The notes below the pieces were generated by a model. It ran no database searches. It was given only the letters and a program-made list of their open reading frames with translations, and was not told where the DNA came from. Source: Linderina pennispora (lineage: Eukaryota; Kickxellomycota; Kickxellomycetes; Kickxellales; Kickxellaceae). Taken from it: 64,000 nucleotides of DNA. The position numbers were made by a program, and so were the translations under genes. The stretch is from contig NW_024468249.1 in the NCBI RefSeq assembly GCF_002104995.1, positions 1,736,001 through 1,800,000 on the forward strand, written 5' to 3'. This document shows positions 1-10,900 of the stretch, in pieces (the first letter of the stretch is position 1; each line of letters opens with the position of its first letter).

Positions 1-91
1 TGCGTGGAGGGATGGGAAATTGACTAGGGAAATATTGACGACTGACTGGTAGAGAAACTGAATTAGACACATTATGTGGTGATTACGATTA

Positions 92-3000
92 CTACTGCTG
101 GTTGCTGGCCATGGGCATAGGCATGGGCATCGTGGTGGTGGCGGCAGCAGGTGCCGACAGCCCGTGACTGTTGTTGACGGGCTCCTCGTCAATGGCGGCC
201 AGCTCCTCCATCCCAAACTCGACATCGGCCTTGACATGGCACTTCTCCGTGATCCAAGTGCCTTCGGTGACGATCTGGATGGTTCCGTTGCCATCACGCA
301 GCACCTCGTCGTACATATCCTGGCACCGGCGGTTGTTGTCCATGGGCACCCACAGGATACACGTCGACTTGGCCAGCAGTGACGGGTTGGAGAAGGCCTC
401 GGTAAGCATATTCTCGTCAGCGTCGGCCTGAAGACGATTGTCGGCCATGACGCTCTTGCGGTGGTTGCCTGTTGGCCGACGCAAAGTTACTGGCCGGACG
501 GCGCTGGCGCAGACCGGTGGCCGAGTGGTCAGGAAATTGCGCTATGGTAGATCTCGGGCTGGTTCTCCTCGATGGGGAGAGTAGCCGGGGCGACTGGTGC
601 TGCGCCAGAGTCGATGCTGAAGATATTGCTGCTTTCGCTGGCACGCTTCTCGTCCACGGTACTAGTATAGTGGATGCGGCTCAGGCATCGTGAATGGGGC
701 GTTCTTGATCGATCCAGGCCTTGTCAGAACCAGAAGCAGTGGCTGGCTTCTCCACAGGGGGCTTGTGCTCAGTACTGATCTCCTCATCAGAGACCCGGTG
801 GGGCGACGGCGACAGAGCATCCGTAATGGGCGATGGTATCAGACTGGGGACCTTGCGGATAATGTAGTCAATGAGCGAGATCGGAATCAGCGTACCAAAA
901 ATCGCGTACAGGTGGCGGCGGCGGCGGCTCTCGGCAGTAGCGGGCTTCTTCGAATCGAGAGTATTGAGCGAGGCACTGGCATCGGCATAGACATCAGGGA
1001 ACTCCAGGGCCAGCTTGGGGTTCTCTTCGACCTCGGCAGCACGGCGGAATGGGCAGGTAGGTGAGGATGGGCATGTAGGCATTGTTGATGTACATGTGTG
1101 CAACAATGGTGCCGGCCAAAATCAGGGCAGCAAACACGATGCGCACAATTGCCTCTGCACCGCCGTCTTTGAGCTTGGCTACCATCATCAGCACCATGTA
1201 GACCTCGGAAATGTACACGCCAACCAAAAGCTGCTTGATGAACTTGGGGAACGAGAGTCCGCCGGTGATCCAGTTGGCGTCGTTGTACACATACAGGAAC
1301 TGGTAGCGGATAGACGACGAAATAGAGGCCAAAGTAGACCAGCAACGAAGCAGTTGACGATTGGCGCAATGAAGCAGTACGAGAAGCCCATCAGGAAGAT
1401 AAGCGTGTGCGTAGGGATGTTGGTTCCCCAGTCAAACTCGGACGGCTTTCTCAGCATCGCTGATCGAGCGCGGAGTCTTTGCCAGGATCATGGGCAGCAC
1501 ATAGCGCAGCGCTAGGCTCACACCCTGCAGCAGCTCCTTGGCAGCACCAGAGAACGCTAGCAAAAGCACATATGTGACAATGGCCGTTGCGGTCTTGGGA
1601 ACCTCCGTCCGCAGATCTCCTTGACAATAGATGGCAGGATCGCCAGCGACCTTTTCTACAACCGCCAGAATACCGTTGGCGAAGATGGTGACAAAATACA
1701 CGTTCCACACCTGGAAGAAGTAGAACCGGTGGAGCAGACGCAGGTTGATCTCACTCATGGTCCTGGTGCCCTCGAGCTTGAGCAGCAGGCGAAGGATGCG
1801 AGGCAGCAGAGACATCAAGACCGCAATGACAATTGAGGGCACGAAGCCTTGGAACAGACTGAGCCATTTGCTGTCTGGGATGTTCTTAAAGGGCTCGTAC
1901 TTGCGCAGGTTATCCATGGATACCAAGGACGTCACAAACGCGGTTAGGATCATCCAGGTAATAGTCAGACCAATTGTGATGCCAAACGACATGTATGCAC
2001 GCATCTGACGGTCGTACGGGTTCATGTTGAGGTTGCTCCAGATGATGTCGTCGGGGTTGACATCAAATGATACATTGTCCATGGAGAACGGCTTGTAGTC
2101 CAGCACCGACTGCGCGGCCATGTGGGCGGCGATCTGCTTGTTGAACAGCACAAACGCATGATGACTGTTTTTTGAACTGGGAGGCGTCCTTTTGCAGATC
2201 AGCGATAGTCAGGTTCAGCTCAGCAATCTGGGTCGAGTAGAAGTTGATTGCGTCGATTTTGGGGCCTTTGAAGGGAACGCTGCTCTCGCGCATCATCGGG
2301 CGCTTGGGCTCCTTGTACTCGCCACCCTTCTTCTCAACCAGCTTTTGAGCCTTCTCGCACTGCACCGCATATTTTGTCAGCAGCCCCTCGAGCTTGTTGG
2401 CGTACTTGTCGCGCTTCTCGACGGCCTTGGAAAGAGTCTCAACGTTGCGGTTCACAAAGACCTGGCGAACACCGCCGGGGAACATGTTGAATGTCTGCTT
2501 AATACGGGCGTCGCTTTCAAGCATCGTTTCGGGCAGTGTTGAAACCAGGATGGTAGAGGCGCCGACCGTCGACGTGTGCTCAGGCCGCATCAGCCACCAG
2601 GCGCGCAGGACGGGTGTATACCTTTGAGCTCGCCAAAGATGCTCCACATCACCCAGATAACAAACACTCCAAAGAACACGATGTGGAACCCACAGCTTTG
2701 AGCTCTGGGGGGCACGTTACCGATTGACAGCACCGCCAGGCCAGTGGCAGTGCCGCCGGCAGTGATGTTGACGGGCAGAATCGTCACCACCGACAGGAAA
2801 CTGAGGACGCTGAACATGAAGAACATGGCGCGGATGCTGCGCAGGAACATGTACGAGTCAAGCCCCACCCGCTCAATGACCTTGTCGTCGCTGACGCTGA
2901 GAGCGGCGGAGATCCATGCAAGTGGTCCTGACGCCGATTGCTGGGGAGCGCTTCCTATGCAAAGATAAATCGAGGAGCGGCTATTAATAAAGGGCAGGAG

Positions 3001-3527
3001 CTGCAGCCAGGTGTATTGCGAGCAGTGAGGCCATTGCATCCAAAAGTAGCCGTAAACAAGTTTTGCCGCCGATCCATGCTGCTGCCTGGCACTGAGAAGA
3101 GGAGTTGGTGGGGAGAACAAATTGTGTGCTTTTTTGGCTGCAGAGTTGGGGAGGCAAGGTAATGCAAAGCCCAGGTGCGACAAATCCTGCCTCCTTTCGA
3201 TTCGCCGCATAGCGTCCTGAGAGCACCAAGCAATAGTCGCGCAGTGTTTGGTGCAATTGCGCTGGAGGACGCCAGTGCTTGTGCAACGACTGAGCATACA
3301 CAGAAGGCGGTATTAAAGGATGGCACCGGCGAAAGGGAGCTGCGGCACGCTACTTACTCTTTCTCGACGGCATATGTGCGCGGCGCGTAGACGCGCTTGA
3401 AATGCGGCCGCAGAATGCAAAACGCCGCCGTCACCGCCACGCCGATGATAATATTGAGGACCAGCGACGAAACGAAAGTCGACACCGTGTTGCCCGAGTT
3501 ATCCGAGTTGCTGGTATCGTCTGCCAT
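92..3527 (-). CDS. CSC1/OSCA-family calcium-permeable mechanosensitive channel (frame-broken)
   Basis: Predicted multi-pass cation channel of the CSC1/OSCA/TMEM63 (DUF221) family, gated by osmotic or mechanical stress. Exon 1 (3358-3527) starts at the ATG at 3527 and encodes one N-terminal membrane segment. A 403-base intron (2955-3357, GTAAGT...TAG) follows. Then come more membrane segments (about 2620-2930), a charged cytosolic domain (about 2180-2600), the main channel block (about 1050-2150) and a tail with the LWVP element typical of the Phm7 extracellular domain (about 92-440). The reading frame breaks at least ten times. Breaks near 2920, 2170 (A run), 1450 (AAA), 1340, 1310 and 1060 (CCC) are each mended by removing one base; near 2615 one base appears missing. 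Breaks in the 480-690 tail are harder to place and could hide an intron. Family identity is clear; the exact C-terminal model is not. It diverges from the small gene at 3749. Confidence 0.85.
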
Positions 3528-3748
3528 GGCTCAGATAAACAGATATTAATAGCACAGAAAAATAGTGGAGCAAAAGTCGAGGGAAAGCAAAGAAAAAACA
3601 AAGCCAGACGCGAAGCGATCGTCCTCGTCCACTGCTGCTTTCGGGAGGGACAAAGCTTATATATGGCTGCTGCTTGTGATCGCACGAAAAGTCTGCAAGT
3701 CTTCTGTGACGAGCAGGCTTGTTGGGTCGCTATTTGCATGCAAATAAA

Positions 3749-4000
3749 ATGTCCTTTGACAAGGGACTTTTTCGTCTTTTTGGCGCGCAGGCACGGTTCT
3801 CGATATTGTCGAATTCGCTGGCGCTCCTGGGCACAAAGGGTGCTGAGAACAATTTGCTGAGGCGTTACGCCAAGTCTTCGTGGTGGTACATGCGCGCACC
3901 CGTCCCCATTCGCCGCAGCCAGCAGCTCCAGCAGCCCCAGCGACACAATGACGGCATGTCACGTGAGATGATGCTAGCGCTTGGGGATCAGCGGATGTAA
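3749..4000 (+). CDS. Small basic hypothetical protein, possibly mitochondrial
   Basis: An 83-residue open frame begins [12 protein letters not shown] and ends LALGDQRM. The first ATG with reasonable context is at 3749; a longer upstream extension is less likely. The N-terminal half is hydrophobic and basic with no acidic cluster after residue 4 ([20 protein letters not shown]). This could be a mitochondrial targeting or membrane-associated segment. The second half has a WWY and a Gln-rich stretch. I do not recognise a family. It lies head-to-head with the CSC1 channel gene (221 bases between starts), an arrangement consistent with a shared promoter. The opposite strand is also partly open here, so coding status is uncertain. 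Confidence 0.35.
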   Translation: MSFDKGLFRLFGAQARFSILSNSLALLGTKGAENNLLRRYAKSSWWYMRAPVPIRRSQQLQQPQRHNDGMSREMMLALGDQRM

Positions 4001-4313
4001 TCATCAGGCAGGCGCTGGTCTCATACCGTTTGTGGTCATTGAACCGCCCGGCGATGGGCCATCCGCTGCCAAAGTACCTTCTACAGGCTCACCCGACGAC
4101 ACACTCCTTTTCCTCCTAGTCTCAAAGTTTAGTTTTTGTTTGTCTACTTTTGCCAAGGCTGTGTTATACACTATAGCCCGAGTCGTTTGTTTTTTTGCTG
4201 TTCCCCCACAAATTTCCAACAGCAGAGGTTTTTTTTTTTCTTTTTCCACTCTCCTTTTTAATTTAGGGTTCCTTTTTTCTGTTCCTTCTGCGCATTCGGT
4301 CATCTCAGTTACA
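4001..4313 (+). promoter_or_regulatory. Pyrimidine-rich leader/promoter of the PITP gene
   Basis: No convincing coding signal on either strand. The last 130 bases before the ATG at 4314 are dominated by T and C runs (for example around 4185-4260), as expected for a fungal promoter or 5' leader. No TATA element stands out. Confidence 0.4.
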
Positions 4314-5649
4314 ATGGTTGTTGTCAAGGAGTACCGGGTCACGAACAACTGCACGGTCGAGGAGTACAAAATCGCGCAGCTGTATTCGGTGGCGAAGATG
4401 TCCATGAATGAGACCGGCGGTGGCGAGGGTGTCGGAGGTGCTGGAGAACCGGCCTTACGACGACCCGAAGCTCGGCAAAGGCCAGTACACGCTGAAAATC
4501 TACCACCTGGAGAGGTAAGTGCGTCCTGGTGCGGGATAGGATTGCATTGCGTGGAGCGGAAGGGGGAGACCATTGACCATTGTCTATGTCTAGGGGTGGC
4601 ATAAACTCTGGAGCACACCAGTTCTCAACCAATTCTTGTTTTTTTTTTGCTGTCTTCGTTTCCCAATAGCCGTGTCCCCGCTATCATTCGTGCCGTTGCG
4701 CCTAAGGGATCCCTGAAACTGCGCGAGGAGGCGTGGAACGGATATCCGCATTGCAAGACAGGTAAGGGTTATACTTTCGGAACCGAGCATGTTCTATTGG
4801 CTTCTGTGCACCAGGGCGCTGCAATGCAGGCAGGATGCGGATGCACAGACGCACGACACAAACAAAAAGAGCCTCATGCACAAGCGTACTAAACAATGAC
4901 TGCGAAATTTTTTACCTTGTTTCTCTCGATCCCCTATCTGCCGGCTGCGAACGGGCGCTTCCGAATGGGACGGTTGGTTGGTATTCTGCTTGGGGAACCT
5001 TATTTCACACGCGACATCGGCATGCACTGTGAATAGTCCTGACGGTAAGTTGGAACAGTATGCGGGAATGAAGACACGGGGAAGGGGCAGCATGAACTGT
5101 CATGGAAACAGCCACTCAAATATACCTAATTTGGTCATAAGATGTAGTCAGAGTGGATGGGCAAAAACTTCCAGCTGGTGACAGAGTCGATGCACCTGCC
5201 CGACCGCGGCGACACCGAGAACGCCCTGAGCCTGACGCAGAGCGAGCTGGTGTACCGCAAGGTTGATTTTAGTCGACGTAGCCAACGACCACGAGATCAA
5301 CTCGTCGGCGTACAAGAAGGAGGAGGACCCGAAGCTATTCAAGTCCAAGAAGACTGGGCGCGGGCCGCTGACGGCAGCCGACTGGCGGCAGACGTGCGAG
5401 CCCGTGATGACGTGCTACAAGCTGGTCACGGCCGAGTTCAAGTGGTTCGGCCTGCAGACTGCCGTCGAGGCGTTCATCCACAAGACCATGCGCGCGATGA
5501 TGGCGCAGTTCCACCGGCAGCTGTTCTGTGAGACCGACGACTGGCATGGCATGACGATCGAGGAGCTGCGCGCCATGGAGGACAAGACAGCGCAGGAGCT
5601 GCTTGAGAAGCGCAAGCAGGAGGCGACGGCTGCCACGGCCATGGAATAG
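4314..5649 (+). CDS. Class I phosphatidylinositol transfer protein (PITP, IP_trans domain)
   Basis: Shuttles phosphatidylinositol and phosphatidylcholine between membranes, like animal PITPNA/B. Start MVVVKEYRV, then the signature NETGGGEGV and a KIYHLE strand. Four exons: 4314-4514, 4670-4761, an 8-base microexon at 5037-5044, and 5148-5649. Splicing is supported by GTAAGT/GTAAGG donors, TAG acceptors and phase: the join reads [14 protein letters not shown], matching the family's VLTNEYM block. Exon 4 carries KTGRGPL and FHRQLFC, both conserved. Two frame breaks lie in conserved blocks, each mended by removing one base: in GTCGGAGG after NETGGGEGV (about 4430) and in the TTTT run near 5268. 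Total about 270 residues, the usual size for this class. The C-terminus is Lys/Glu-rich. Confidence 0.93.
5037..5044 (+). other. 8-nucleotide microexon of the PITP gene
   Basis: The eight bases TCCTGACG are preceded by TAG and followed by GTAAGT. Exon 2 ends with one base of a codon (ACA|G, donor at 4762). Adding the eight bases and then TCA GAG TGG from 5148 gives V-L-T-S-E-W-M, which restores frame and the conserved family sequence. Skipping it would shift the frame. The flanking introns are 275 and 103 bases. Confidence 0.85.
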
Positions 5650-5912
5650 ACAGGCTCTCTTACCACCCACTCCCCCGTAGCCTTACAACACCATAAAAAT
5701 TACCGCTTCCACCTTGGCCAAAGGTCCATGGCATCTCCTCATGTCTGCTGCTACCAATATCGCAGTGAGGTGACACACAGCACGTGACAGCCTCGCAAAA
5801 TCATGTCAAACCCTGCAGTCCCTCTAAAGATTGAAACTGGAAAAAAAAAACACTGACACCACATTGCCCAGGTCCGTATTCCTCCAAACCTCTTTCATAC
5901 ACACATTGACGA

Positions 5913-6384
5913 ATGCCCAAATACTATTGCGACTACTGTGACATCTTCCTGACGCACGACTCGCCATCCGTGCGCAAGGCGCACAACACGGGCTGGAAGC
6001 ACATCAACCAGGTAGCGGCGTATTACCGCGAGTTGGAGCCCAACAAGACACAAGAGGTCATTGACAGCATCACAGCTGCGTACGGCGGACAGTTCCCGGC
6101 CCTCCGGGCGCCCGCGCCGTACCACGACGGGCAAAGGTACAGTAGGCGGGGTGCGGGCGAGCGCACAAGAGAGTTCCGCGGCAGGGATAGTCGCAGCAGG
6201 GAGTTCCGGGGCAGCAGCAGGGGCCCGGATCGCAGTCCGTATGGCGGGCGGTCGTATGCACCGGGCGGTCGCGGACGAGTCAAGGTCAAGGTACGACAGC
6301 GCTCCGCACTCGCGCGGACCGCCGCCGCCGCCGCCGCCGCCAGGGCCGGCTCTCAGCGCAGCACCACAGACATGGGATAATTAA
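5913..6384 (+). CDS. U1 snRNP protein C (U1-C)
   Basis: Component of the U1 snRNP that stabilises pairing with the 5' splice site. The N-terminus is the diagnostic U1-type zinc finger: [16 protein letters not shown] then a spaced His pair in [16 protein letters not shown] (C2H2, residues 1-35). An Arg/Gly/Ser-rich middle follows. After about 6270 the original frame runs into an Ala-rich sequence. The +1 frame reads SAPHSRG followed by eight prolines and stops at 6382-6384. A proline-rich tail is expected for U1-C, so one extra base near 6260-6275 is likely. The start codon is fixed by the family's MPKYYCDYC. Recognition is certain; only the tail is inferred. Confidence 0.95.
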
Positions 6385-6465
6385 AGGTTTTGTTTGAAAT
6401 GAAAAACAAATTTTGAGTAAAAAAAGGAAGACTGTTCCACACCTAAAGCAGAAGAGTGGGAGCCT

Positions 6466-7415
6466 TTACATGGCGTCATAGCCGACAAGGACATATGACG
6501 GGCTGGGCTGGTAGAGCAGCGGCGAGACCATCTCGAAGCCCGAGTACAGGAAGGCGCGCACCAGGCTGGCAGCGGCCAGGGTGTCCTGGCGCGAGATGCC
6601 GTTGTTGGACAGGGGCGTCAGGGCCTTGGGCAGGGCGACGATCACAGAGGCGCACATGAGCACGTCCTCAGCCAGCTCCATCAGCGCCATGACAGCGTTG
6701 CGGAAACTATGCTCGTCGCCGTAAAACTCGGACACATACACGTACAAGACATCGTCAATGATGAAGCCGTGCCACGGGCGCTCGCACCCAATGGCCCGGA
6801 ACTGCACGTCGGCATCAACGCCGCTCTTCAGCACCCCCTGCGACGGCACGCCCACCGGGAACAGTTCGCGCTGCAGGTCGTTTGCCGCCTTGATCGCCAG
6901 CTCATGGCGGTACTTGGCAGCAGCGACAGTGGGCGGACGGCTGCGGCGCTGCAAGCCGGCGGTGCGGCGCGACAGCTCGCCAAGGCTACTCGAGCTGCTG
7001 GCGCTGCTGCCGCGTCGCACGGCAGGGAGCCGGACGGCACTGTCACTGCCGCCGGGCTCGGCGAAGGCAGCCGAGGCCGCGTCAAAAACACCACCCGAAT
7101 TTCTTTCCCATCGTGAAGTAGTACTTCTCACGGCGGCTGCTCGAGGCGCGCTCGACGCAGCACTCGGCCGGGAAGAGGTCGTGGGCGACGGCGGTCGCGT
7201 CTTCGAGCACGTAGATGTCGTCCTTCCAGGTCTTCGAGAGCCGAGGCGTCGTCGTCGTCGTTGACCGGGACAGTGCTGGGCGACAGGTCCTGCAGAGCGA
7301 TCAAGCTGCTGTCGAGGGCGCTGTCGCCATAGATACTATTCGGCTTACTATCATCAATCGTGCCGTCCATGATGGTGCTGCTGCCGCTGTCGCTGCCGAT
7401 GTTGAACAAGAGCAT
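6466..7415 (-). CDS. Ornithine decarboxylase antizyme, decoded by +1 ribosomal frameshifting
   Basis: Antizyme binds ornithine decarboxylase monomers, sends them to the proteasome and limits polyamine uptake. The C-terminal domain is recognisable: a hydrophobic strand FIIDDVLYVYVSEF, ALMELAEDVLMCASVIVALP, and FLYSGFEMVSP before the end at 6466. It lies one frame ahead of an upstream short reading frame that ends in ...GKKFGWCF-stop (TGA at 7082-7084). The sequence at the join is TGG TGT TTT TGA C, matching the Trp-Cys-x-stop context of animal and fungal antizyme shift sites. Skipping the T continues as GAC GCG GCC into the antizyme domain. Upstream, the frame from the ATG at 7415 needs a separate +1 change near 7235-7310 to reach the GWCF frame; that one lacks any shift-site context and is probably a sequence error. 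About 315 residues in all, acidic at the N-terminus. No intron signal explains the TGA. Confidence 0.88.
7079..7090 (-). promoter_or_regulatory. Antizyme +1 programmed frameshift site
   Basis: Read on the minus strand: TGT (7090-7088), TTT (7087-7085), TGA (7084-7082), then CGC. In the +1 frame GAC (7083-7081) follows TTT directly. The codon before TGT is TGG, giving W-C-F-stop. Antizyme genes from yeasts to mammals shift +1 at a sense codon-UGA pair, and UUU-UGA is among the variants I recall. Polyamines stimulate this shift in all studied cases, so this is the autoregulatory point of the gene. Confidence 0.85.
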
Positions 7416-7916
7416 GGCGAAAAATGAATAAAAGAACCTGGTGAATAAAAAGGTGGTCGGGGTGGTTAAAGTCTAAGACTTGTTGCGCGATTTGCTTGGC
7501 TTGGGGTAGATAGTCGACGAAGAGTAGAGGAAAATGAGCAGAGATTTCGCCAACTTTGCTGTCTGTTTGTGCTAGTTGCGTATCTTTTGGAAGAGCGAGC
7601 CTAGCTAGTACGAGGAAAGGAAAAACCCGATAAAGCAGCTCACTTGAACAAAAAGAGACGCAGAGGTTGCAGGGCAGGGGGTTTGGTAAGAGATCTAATT
7701 TCCTGTGCGATTTGGAACACTGGGAAAGAGCAGAAAAGAGTATGCGAAAAAAAAATCGATTTCAACGAAGCAGAAAAAGGGTGCTGAGGGAAAACAGGCT
7801 CTGGAAGCAAGTTTGCCATGCATTTAAAACGGAGAGAATTTTTGTTAGGCGGATCAAGCGCTGATAGGACTGCACATCACGTGCGGGCTTGCTTCTGCAC
7901 AGATCTTCCACCAGCA
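7416..7916. other. Intergenic: antizyme 5' leader and spindle-pole gene 3' flank
   Basis: 501 bases between two minus-strand genes. The part next to 7415 is the presumed promoter and leader of the antizyme. The AG-rich stretch 7600-7800 (GAAAAAC, AGAAAAAGG runs) reads as T/C-rich on the antizyme strand, as seen before other starts in this window. No supported gene or clear TATA element. Confidence 0.4.
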
Positions 7917-10900
7917 CTAGTAGAGGTCCTCGAGCGCCTTCTGCAACGCACGCGCCGACTGGTAGGCACGCTCACTGGACGACATTATGCCCGCACGGCC
8001 AGTCTTGGGCGGATCCACTGCGGGCTTCTCCAATGGCGTGCGGGACGGAGCGCTGGCGGCCTCGGGGTGCAGGCCGGCCAACACGGAGATTTGCTCGCTT
8101 TTGACGTCCAGCATATCGACCAGGTCCTTCAGCTCGCGAGCCATGCGGCGGCGCTGGCGCTGGTCGGCCTGGCAGCGTGGGTCCAGCGCATGGAACTCGG
8201 CAGCTAGACGGTCGTATCCGGCGACCCAGTGCAGTCAGCTCCTCGCGCAGCAGCTCTATAACAGCCGACGCCTCGCTCTCCTTTGGCTTGGGGCGACGGT
8301 GGCGGCGACGAGCAGGTGTATAAGCAGAATAGGACTCGGCGTCCTGCTTGATGCCCTTGAGATCGGCGTCCTGGCACGTGAAGGCATCCTCCATGGCAGC
8401 GACGTAGGCGTTCAGCAGGCGCTGCAGCTGGCCGGTGGTCAGCGACTTGTAGGCGACAGCGCGGCGGCCGAACAAATACGGGTCGTGGTCCTGTGCAGCT
8501 AGTGAGCGGCACACAGGGCATTCGGCGGCTCCCGCGTGGTGGAAGTCGCGCGCATGCACGCGCTGCAGCTCGGCCAGCGTGTCGGCCAGCTGGCGCACCA
8601 TTGTCTTGCTGTACATGGCCGACGTGAAGTCGTCGGAGCCGCGCCGCAGCTTGTCCAGTGTCGCGCGATTCGCCTCGCACGTCGTGGGCAGCCCACGGAT
8701 CGAAGGCCGGCGGTGCGGCTGGGCGCTTCAGCGGGCTCAGGGGCGCGCGCATGGGCAGCGTGCCGAGTCATATCCGGGATTGTGGTCGATGCGTCAGACA
8801 GGGAGTCATCGTCCTGGACCGTAGGCTTACGCGGTGGCGTCTGCACGGCCCGGTCGGTCCTGGGCGGAGCAGTCGCCTGGACGATGCGACGGCGTATCGT
8901 TACGCCATTGCACCGACGGCCGCGGCTTCCGCTGCTGGCGGACCTCGGACCGCAGCTGGTCGACTTCGCTGCGGTACTGGATCGAACTTGCTCAGCAGCT
9001 CCTGCTGCAAGCGCAGCAGCTCCGGCCCGATCTTGTCTGCCCCTGACGAGTCCTTGTCGGTGCGACGCGGGCGCGGCGTGCTTGTGCGGCTCGGCGAGCT
9101 GGCTACTAGCGTGGTGAACTCGGGCTGGCGCTCCGGTGTCAGGACACTGGCCAGTGGGTCGCTCGCGCGGTTGCTTCTGGCCAGCGGCTCCTCCTCCGTC
9201 AACCCCAGCGCACTCGGCTGCTGCTCGCTGACATACTTGCGCAGGTAGTCGCGCACCTTGGCCTTGCCGTTGACAGGTCCCACCGTGCACTGCCGCGGCT
9301 CGTCGAAGACCGCCCGTGGTGGGGCGAGGCACGCTCTCGGGTGCTGCTCTCGCCGAGACTCTCCGACGGGCCACCACCAAACTGCCGCCGAGCATGACGC
9401 GGCGTGGGCGCCGTTGGCGGGTCTCTGGATATGACTGGTCTGGCTCGTACATTGAGCCGGTGGGCTGGGCAGGAACTGGCACGTCTGGCGTCTGTTTCAT
9501 CTGCGGAAACTGCGCCGGGCGAGCCATGGCCAGATTAGCTGGCGCCGAGTGCTGGCGGATCAGCTGCGCTATGGCCTCCAGCGAGAGCTCACTTTTGGCG
9601 TGGCTGCCGCTCTGCTGCGAGTCGATCTTGGTCATCGCCTGCTTCAGCAGCGCATAGACGTCGTCCAGCGTCGGCTTGTCGCCGCCTGCGTACTGCTGTT
9701 GGCCTAGCACTTGACCACGCTTATGCACCGATGCCCCATGCCGCGACCCCGACAGGTCCACGCGCAGCTGCCGGCAGACTTGTCTGCGACGTCTCGCCGG
9801 ACGCGCGCGACGACAAGTACTTGATGGTCGGCACCAGATCCGACTCGGTCAGATCGTCCAGACTGTCGGTTTGCGAGCCATCCGAGATGCTGCGGCGCTC
9901 CAGGTCCACCTCCGGGTACCGCGGCAGCAGATCCACGTCCACCGTGGGCTCCTGGAACGGCACATACGGGCCGTGGGACGACTGCGGCGAATTCCACACC
10001 GTTCGGATCGGGGTGAACCGCGGCGTCTGCAGGACCCGCGAAATCGGCTTGTGCGGCGACCCGCCAGCAATGCTCGGTGCCGAGTCCTGCAGCAGCGACC
10101 CCAGCCCGTGCGCCGACTCTGCTGCCGATGCAAACTCTGCCGCCGCCTGTGCATTGCGCGACGGCGCCTGTGTGCTCGGCCGGCTGCGCGCATCGGCGTC
10201 GGAATCGTACGGTGTCACGTGTCGCAGCACCCTATGCGTCGGCGAATGCTCCGTGTCGCGTGTCAGGAACGTGCGCGGCGTCGTAGGCGCATGTGCTGCC
10301 TCCGCGCGATTGACCAGTTTCGTCGGCTGTGCTCTCTGCCTGTCGGTAGGCAATGTTGGCGGCGAAAACTCCTCTGGCGGCAGCAGTCCGCTGGCGTCAG
10401 CTGCTCAGCGAAGCCATTCCCAGGCTGTTGGATTTTTCCAGCCGCTCTATCACTGTCTGCCCACCCACCATCGCTGCATCCTGCTGCCGCATGGCCTCCG
10501 GCGTTGCATCCCGCCCGTCCCACACCGAGATGCTGCGCTGCACCTGCCGCCTGCCCACTGCTGCCAGCACTGATGCGCTCGATGCAAACAGCGAGTCCGG
10601 CGGCAGGTCGTCGTCTGACAGCTGCAGGTCTGAGAACATCTCCGCATGATCCCGCATGATCTCCGAGAGCCGCGGGTTGCTCAGGTCGTATGTGTCGCCG
10701 AACAGATCGTCCGCGTCCATGATCGGTTTGAACGACGTGTTCTCAGCCGCACTGCCATTATCGAGTTCCGCCGATATCTCGCCAAGATCTGCTGTTTCCA
10801 GAGGCTGCGAAATATCCTCCGTCCGCTGGTCTCCCGCCGATGCTATCGCATAGTCGCCTATGCGCCGGCTGTCGTCAGACTCGGTATCAGTGCCCAGGAT

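Noticed and set aside
8536-10573. Several plus-strand frames of 190-280 codons opposite the Cep57-domain gene
   Set aside because: GC-rich shadows with Arg/Ala/Cys-heavy composition. The minus strand carries the recognisable domain and continuous sequence across frames.
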